Source: Rhodoligotrophos appendicifer
GTDB taxonomy: Bacteria > Pseudomonadota > Alphaproteobacteria > Rhizobiales > Im1
Assembly: GCF_007474605.1 (NCBI RefSeq)
Contig: NZ_VHKL01000017.1
Coordinates: 1 to 64,000, forward strand
DNA: 64,000 bases
Reading direction: 5' to 3'
Part shown: in pieces, positions 60,356 through 64,000 of the stretch
Numbering within the stretch: position 1 is the first letter of the stretch
Layout of the letters: the number at the start of each line of letters is the position of its first letter
The notes under the pieces: model-generated
What the model saw: only the letters and a program-made list of their open reading frames with translations
Told to the model about the DNA's origin: nothing
The model's database searches: none
Made by a program: the position numbers and the translations under genes

Positions 60356-61999
60356 TCATCCTTCTGAGAGCGGCAAAGGTGGAAGACCAAGCTCCTGCAA
60401 GAATGTGTTGTGCTGCGCTGTCGCTTCGCGAACCTGCTTCTCGATGTCGACCAAGTATTTATGGGCAGCGACCAGATCGATTTCGAGTTCCTCCTCGGCC
60501 GTGCTGATGTAACGTGAGATGTTGAGGTTGTAGCCCTCTGCAGCGATACGTTCCATACTCACGCGCGTGGAATAACGGTCCTCTTCCGTGCGGAACTGGT
60601 AGGTCGAGACGATCTTACCTATATGATCCGGCGTCCCATTCTTGCCATCTCCCAATTTGTTTTGGCGCTTGTCCTTTAGGAAAAGCTCTGCCGCGTTGAT
60701 GAGGAGTACGTCGTCCGGCTTCTTGCACTTCTTCAGAACAAGGATGCAGACCGGGATGCCGGTCGAGTAGAACAGGTTCGCAGGCAGGCCGATCACCGTG
60801 TCGATGTGACCATCCTTCAGCAACTTGGTTCGGATACGCTCCTCTGCCCCTCCTCGGAACAGCACGCCGTGAGGGAGGATGATGGCCATCACACCTTCAT
60901 CCTTCAGATAGTGAAAGCCGTGCAGCAGAAAGGCAAAGTCCGCGGCCGATTTGGGCGCCAGCCCGTAGTTCTTGAACCGCACATCGTCGCCCATCGCCTC
61001 AGTCGGTTCCCAGCGGAGGCTGAAGGGCGGGTTGGCCACGATGGCATCGAAGGAGGGCTTCTTGGCGGGGTTCAACTCGCGCAGAATGTCCCAGTCATTG
61101 TTCAGCGTGTCGCCGTGGTAGATTTCGAACTCCGTGTCCTTCACGCCGTGCAACAGCATGTTCATGCGGGCGAGGTTGTAAGTGGTGATGTTCTTTTCTT
61201 GCCCGTAGATTCTGCCGATGCCGTGTGGACCCATGCGCTTGCGCACGTTCAGCAGCAACGAGCCTGAACCGCATGCGAAGTCGAGCACACTGGCGAGCCG
61301 CTCCTTCTTCCCGGTTGCGGGCTCCTGGCTGTCGAGCGTCACAATCGCGGATAGGATGTCTGACACCTGCTGCGGGGTATAGAACTCGCCCGCCTTCTTG
61401 CCCGAACCGGCGGCGAATTGGCCGATCAGATATTCGTAGGCGTCGCCCAGCGCATCCACATCCGAGGAGAAGTCGGCAAGCCCTTTGGCGATCTCGGTGA
61501 TGATGGCGCAGAGTTTGGCGTTGCGATCAGCGTACGTCCGGCCGATCTTCTCAGAGCTGAGATTGATTTCCGAGAACAGCCCACCAAACGTGCTCTGGAA
61601 CGACTCGTTTTCGATGTATTTGAAGCCCGCCTGCAGGGTGTTCAACAGTTCGTCGTTCTGGATGCGCGCCATGTGGGCGATGCTGGTCCAGAGGTGTTCC
61701 GGCTTGATAACGTAGTGCGCCTTAAGACGCATCTGCTTTTCAAAGGCCACCACATCATCGGGGTTCTCCGCGTACCAGACAGATAAGGGCGAGCGCCCGC
61801 CATTGCCGATCGCGTTGGGATCTGGGTAGTCGCGCCCGAGCTCCTTCTTCGCGGCCATCTCATAGTTGTCAGAGAGGTAGCGCAGGAACAGGAAAGACAG
61901 CATGTAATCGCGGAAATCGTCGGCGTTCATCGCGCCGCGCAGCTGGTCGGCGATGTTCCAGAGCGTTTTGCCCAGTTGTTTTTGGTTATGATCGTTCAT
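60356..61999 (-). CDS. hsdM: Type I restriction-modification DNA methyltransferase subunit HsdM
   Basis: HsdM methylates adenine in the target set by HsdS, using S-adenosylmethionine. The 547 residues have the HsdM N-terminal helical domain (QLGKTLWNIADQLRGAMNAD), SAM motif DFACGSGSLL (D240-G246), and catalytic NPPF (323-326). A C-terminal coiled segment contains IDLVAAHKYLVDIEKQVREA. Its ATG overlaps the stop of the nuclease gene by four bases. The restriction subunit hsdR is not in the window. Confidence 0.95.
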   Translation of the reverse strand: MNDHNQKQLGKTLWNIADQLRGAMNADDFRDYMLSFLFLRYLSDNYEMAAKKELGRDYPDPNAIGNGGRSPLSVWYAENPDDVVAFEKQMRLKAHYVIKPEHLWTSIAHMARIQNDELLNTLQAGFKYIENESFQSTFGGLFSEINLSSEKIGRTYADRNAKLCAIITEIAKGLADFSSDVDALGDAYEYLIGQFAAGSGKKAGEFYTPQQVSDILSAIVTLDSQEPATGKKERLASVLDFACGSGSLLLNVRKRMGPHGIGRIYGQEKNITTYNLARMNMLLHGVKDTEFEIYHGDTLNNDWDILRELNPAKKPSFDAIVANPPFSLRWEPTEAMGDDVRFKNYGLAPKSAADFAFLLHGFHYLKDEGVMAIILPHGVLFRGGAEERIRTKLLKDGHIDTVIGLPANLFYSTGIPVCILVLKKCKKPDDVLLINAAELFLKDKRQNKLGDGKNGTPDHIGKIVSTYQFRTEEDRYSTRVSMERIAAEGYNLNISRYISTAEEELEIDLVAAHKYLVDIEKQVREATAQHNTFLQELGLPPLPLSEG

Positions 62000-63225
62000 T
62001 GTGCAGGTGCTTCCTCGGGGGCGGGCGCAGGCGCCAGGGCTGCGGACTGGGTGGCGACAACGCCTGGCAAGGCGAACTCAAACCGCGTGATGAACTCGCG
62101 CAGGATGCGGCGGAAAAGTTCCTTGTTGTCCTCGCCCATTTCAGTGGGTTCATGGATGGCATAGGCGCCGTGGCTCAGCAGGTGGAGAGCACGGCTGAAC
62201 AGCGCCCGATCTTCTTCGTTGTCGAGCGCCTTCAGGCAGAAGGCCATGCTTGGGTGACCGAAGAAAGAGGCTGTTTTCTCCATGACGCTGCGCAAAGCGT
62301 TGAAGTGGAAGGTGTAAAGCTTCCCCTTCTCGGGATCGGCGGCACGCTGCAACTCGGCTAAAGTGGCGACGTGGTGAAAGAAGGGCGTATCCTCCGTTGC
62401 CTGAAGCGTATAGGCGCCGTCGCCGTTAGGGCGATGCAAGAAATAGCGCTTGTGGGTGACCTTAGGCTCGCCGTCGGTCCGCCTGCCCACTTCGTTGCAC
62501 ATGACGTTGAAGAACAGCGCGTGGTGGGACGAGAAGATCACCCTGATCGGCGCGGGTGCACCGTCGACATTCTTTCGCGTTGCTGCGCGGCGGAGGAGCT
62601 TGGCCAGGTCGCAGGCCACGGAAATCGCGTTGTTGTCATCCAGCGACGAGATCGGGTCGTCGATGTAGAGATATTTCTTCCCTTGATAGGATTCATGCCC
62701 ATCCAGCATCCGTTCGCAGATGGCCATGAAGATGCACCAGATGAAGATGTTCTGCTCGCCGCGCGACACCTTGATGTTAGGAACGCCGTCCTTTTCGAAG
62801 CTAACGAAATCGGGTTTGGCGACGGTCTCGTTGCCCTGCTGAACCTCTTTGTATGTGAAGTCGAAATCGAAGTCGGCGTATCGGGAAAGATACTGAGCAA
62901 TCGTTTCGTCCAACGCGAGTTCGGTCATTGCGTTGAAGAAGGACGACTTCTCGTTCAACTGCAGGCGGCGCATGCTGTCGCCTTCGAGGTCGTTTTCCCA
63001 GACGAACAGATCCTCGGTAAAAGCGTTGAAATAAAGCGTGTCGGGCGTCCCGGTCAGGTTCTTCTTCGTCTTGCGCTTGCCTGCGTCCTTGAACTCCATC
63101 GACAGGCGCGTCTTGCCGGTGCGGTTATAGGCGTAAATCAAGAGCAGTGAGATGGGCTTCGTGGGGTTGTTAAGGTCGTCACGAAGCCGCGCTACCAGCG
63201 ACTTTAGGGTCTTGTACTTGCTCAC
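61996..63225 (-). CDS. prrC: PrrC-family anticodon nuclease (ABC-type ATPase with RNase domain)
   Basis: The 409-residue protein resembles E. coli PrrC, which is held inactive by a type I restriction complex and cuts tRNA-Lys in the anticodon loop when a phage inhibits restriction. ATPase part: Walker A NRTGKTRLS (34-42; the usual NGTGKT has Arg at 35), NAFTEDLFVWENDL (67-80), signature SRGE (154-157), Walker B YLYIDDP (185-191), D-loop SSLDD, H-loop SSHH (232-235). C-terminal part: R312, E316 and H348, with spacings 4 and 36 equal to those recalled for the PrrC triad R320-E324-H356. It overlaps hsdS and hsdM by four bases each. Activity and tRNA target are inferred; an Ala/Pro-rich tail (391-409) is unlike PrrC. 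Confidence 0.85.
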   Translation of the reverse strand: MSKYKTLKSLVARLRDDLNNPTKPISLLLIYAYNRTGKTRLSMEFKDAGKRKTKKNLTGTPDTLYFNAFTEDLFVWENDLEGDSMRRLQLNEKSSFFNAMTELALDETIAQYLSRYADFDFDFTYKEVQQGNETVAKPDFVSFEKDGVPNIKVSRGEQNIFIWCIFMAICERMLDGHESYQGKKYLYIDDPISSLDDNNAISVACDLAKLLRRAATRKNVDGAPAPIRVIFSSHHALFFNVMCNEVGRRTDGEPKVTHKRYFLHRPNGDGAYTLQATEDTPFFHHVATLAELQRAADPEKGKLYTFHFNALRSVMEKTASFFGHPSMAFCLKALDNEEDRALFSRALHLLSHGAYAIHEPTEMGEDNKELFRRILREFITRFEFALPGVVATQSAALAPAPAPEEAPAQ

Positions 63226-64000
63226 GCGTCATCCTCCCCGACGGACGGGAAAAGCTGCTGCATCAGCCCCTTTTTGTGGGTCTTGAGGGTGTCAAGCTTT
63301 TCGGTCTCGGCGGCGATGAGGTTGTCGAGGGAGGTCAGACAGTCGGCGATGCGCTTTTGCTCGGGTTCTTTAGGGAGCGGAATCGGGATGCTGTCGAGCT
63401 TAGCTTTGTTCAGCTTGGGCTGGGCCATTCCCGTGATGAAATCATCTAGCTTGATCGAGTTGAGATAGACTTCAACGAATTTCTGAGTGAAACCATTCTT
63501 GAATCGCAGGGCATGCGCATGGTTGTTTACCCAAGTCTTTCCGGAGATGGCGAAAGCAATTGGGTAGGTTCGAGCGAGAAGATTTGCGCCGTCTTCCGAA
63601 ACACACAGCAGATCTTCGTCAAAGATATAGCCGTAAACATAATCAACAATGCCAGAGGCACCGTAGTACGGCACGCTACCAGCAACGCGGTCGCCAGAAG
63701 TTATCGGAACCCGCTTACTGTCGAGATTCTCGGCTACTTTCCCGAGAGGCTTCACCCCCCACTCCCCGGTTCCCTCAAACTCGGGGAAGCGGAGGCGGGG
63801 TTGGGTTTCGCCTTCCTGCGGGAATAGCTGCTGGATCAGGCCCTTCTTGTGAGCCCTCAAGGCCTCCACCTTACGCGCCTGCGCCTCAATCAGCGCGTCC
63901 GCAGAGTCCAGACATTCGGCGATCTTTTGCTGCTCGGACAGGCTTGGCGTGGGAATTTCGACGCCGAAGAACGTCTCTTTGCTGATGTTTAGCAAACCGT
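63222..64000 (-). CDS. hsdS: Type I restriction-modification specificity subunit HsdS, partial
   Basis: Only the C-terminal 259 or so residues are in the window; the gene continues beyond 64000. A Met at 63995 is not the real start, since the text begins at the end of the first target-recognition domain. Seen are a central conserved helix (PTPSLSEQQKIAECLDSADA and LRAHKKGLIQQLFP), the second recognition domain (about 90-205), and the matching C-terminal helix with LKTHKKGLMQQLFPSVG. The paired repeats are the spacer helices that set the gap in the bipartite target. It overlaps the nuclease gene by four bases (ATGA). Confidence 0.93.
   Translation of the reverse strand, partial: GLLNISKETFFGVEIPTPSLSEQQKIAECLDSADALIEAQARKVEALRAHKKGLIQQLFPQEGETQPRLRFPEFEGTGEWGVKPLGKVAENLDSKRVPITSGDRVAGSVPYYGASGIVDYVYGYIFDEDLLCVSEDGANLLARTYPIAFAISGKTWVNNHAHALRFKNGFTQKFVEVYLNSIKLDDFITGMAQPKLNKAKLDSIPIPLPKEPEQKRIADCLTSLDNLIAAETEKLDTLKTHKKGLMQQLFPSVGEDDA

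Larger units (their letters stand above)
58839..64000. mobile_element. Putative genomic island downstream of tRNA-Leu (left end)
   Basis: From the tRNA 3' end onward, gene content changes from conserved housekeeping to accessory: an orphan phage-type gene and a type I restriction-modification locus. There is also an AT-rich patch (about 59400-59475) unlike the rest of the window. The 3' end of a tRNA gene is a classical attachment site. No integrase and no second copy of the tRNA end were seen; the other border would lie outside the window. The island call is inference. Confidence 0.45.

Noticed and set aside
60148-60390. 80-codon minus-strand frame between the HTH gene and hsdM
   Set aside because: It runs into hsdM in another frame and lacks a ribosome binding site or known domain.

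Overview
The window is a stretch of a GC-rich alphaproteobacterial chromosome, most likely from the order Hyphomicrobiales (Rhizobiales). This rests on gene order and family membership, not on a database search. The pointers are: tuf, tRNA-Trp, secE, nusG, rplKAJL, rpoBC, rpsLG, fusA, tuf and the S10/spc/alpha genes in one run; adk directly after secY; a zinc-free S14; a fused L-carnitine dehydrogenase/thioesterase; and a sfsA-map-radC group. The species cannot be named from what is visible.

Region 1 (1-31733) is the translation and transcription superoperon. It opens with the last codons of one tuf copy and tRNA-Trp(CCA), then secE-nusG, rplK-rplA, a strong terminator, a structured L10-type leader, rplJ-rplL, two hairpins, and rpoB-rpoC. 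A bidirectional terminator and one inserted minus-strand VOC gene interrupt the run. A sigma70-type promoter then precedes rpsL-rpsG-fusA-tufA, followed by rpsJ to secY-adk. A second clear promoter precedes rpsM-rpsK-rpoA-rplQ. The rifampicin region of RpoB and the two S12 lysines read as wild type.

Region 2 (31737-38223, minus strand) is a fatty-acid beta-oxidation operon (fadE, thiolase, fadJ) convergent with rplQ, with an unrecognised Pro-rich small protein upstream. The thiolase has no ATG, GTG or TTG at its proper start; the best-placed initiator is an ATC behind AGGAG.

Region 3 (38336-46055) is a quaternary-amine catabolic operon: dehydrocarnitine cleavage enzyme (BKACE), fused L-carnitine dehydrogenase/betainyl-CoA thioesterase, SDR, acyl-CoA dehydrogenase and an ADP-forming acyl-CoA synthetase. 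It is divergent from a GlxA/CdhR-like AraC regulator. Together these could take gamma-butyrobetaine or carnitine to glycine betaine and acetoacetate.

Region 4 (46119-55560) is a cox-type molybdenum hydroxylase cluster, coxG-S-L-M-D-E plus two XdhC-type half proteins and a molybdopterin-binding/MobA fusion. It begins 63 bases after the carnitine regulator on the same strand. CoxL carries AYRGAGR (form II) rather than the AYxCSFR of proven CO dehydrogenases, so its substrate is open.

Region 5 (55557-58838) holds radC, map and sfsA (minus strand), a CinA-type molybdopterin-fold protein, and tRNA-Leu(UAA), whose first base follows the stop codon of that gene directly.

Region 6 (58839-64000, runs off the window) looks like accessory DNA entering at the 3' end of tRNA-Leu. 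It has about 640 bases with no recognisable gene, an AT-rich patch, an orphan terminase-small-subunit-like HTH gene, and a minus-strand type I restriction-modification locus: hsdS (partial), a PrrC-family anticodon nuclease, hsdM. The three genes overlap by four bases each. The nuclease carries the Arg-Glu-His triad with the spacing recalled for PrrC and is the most striking item here.
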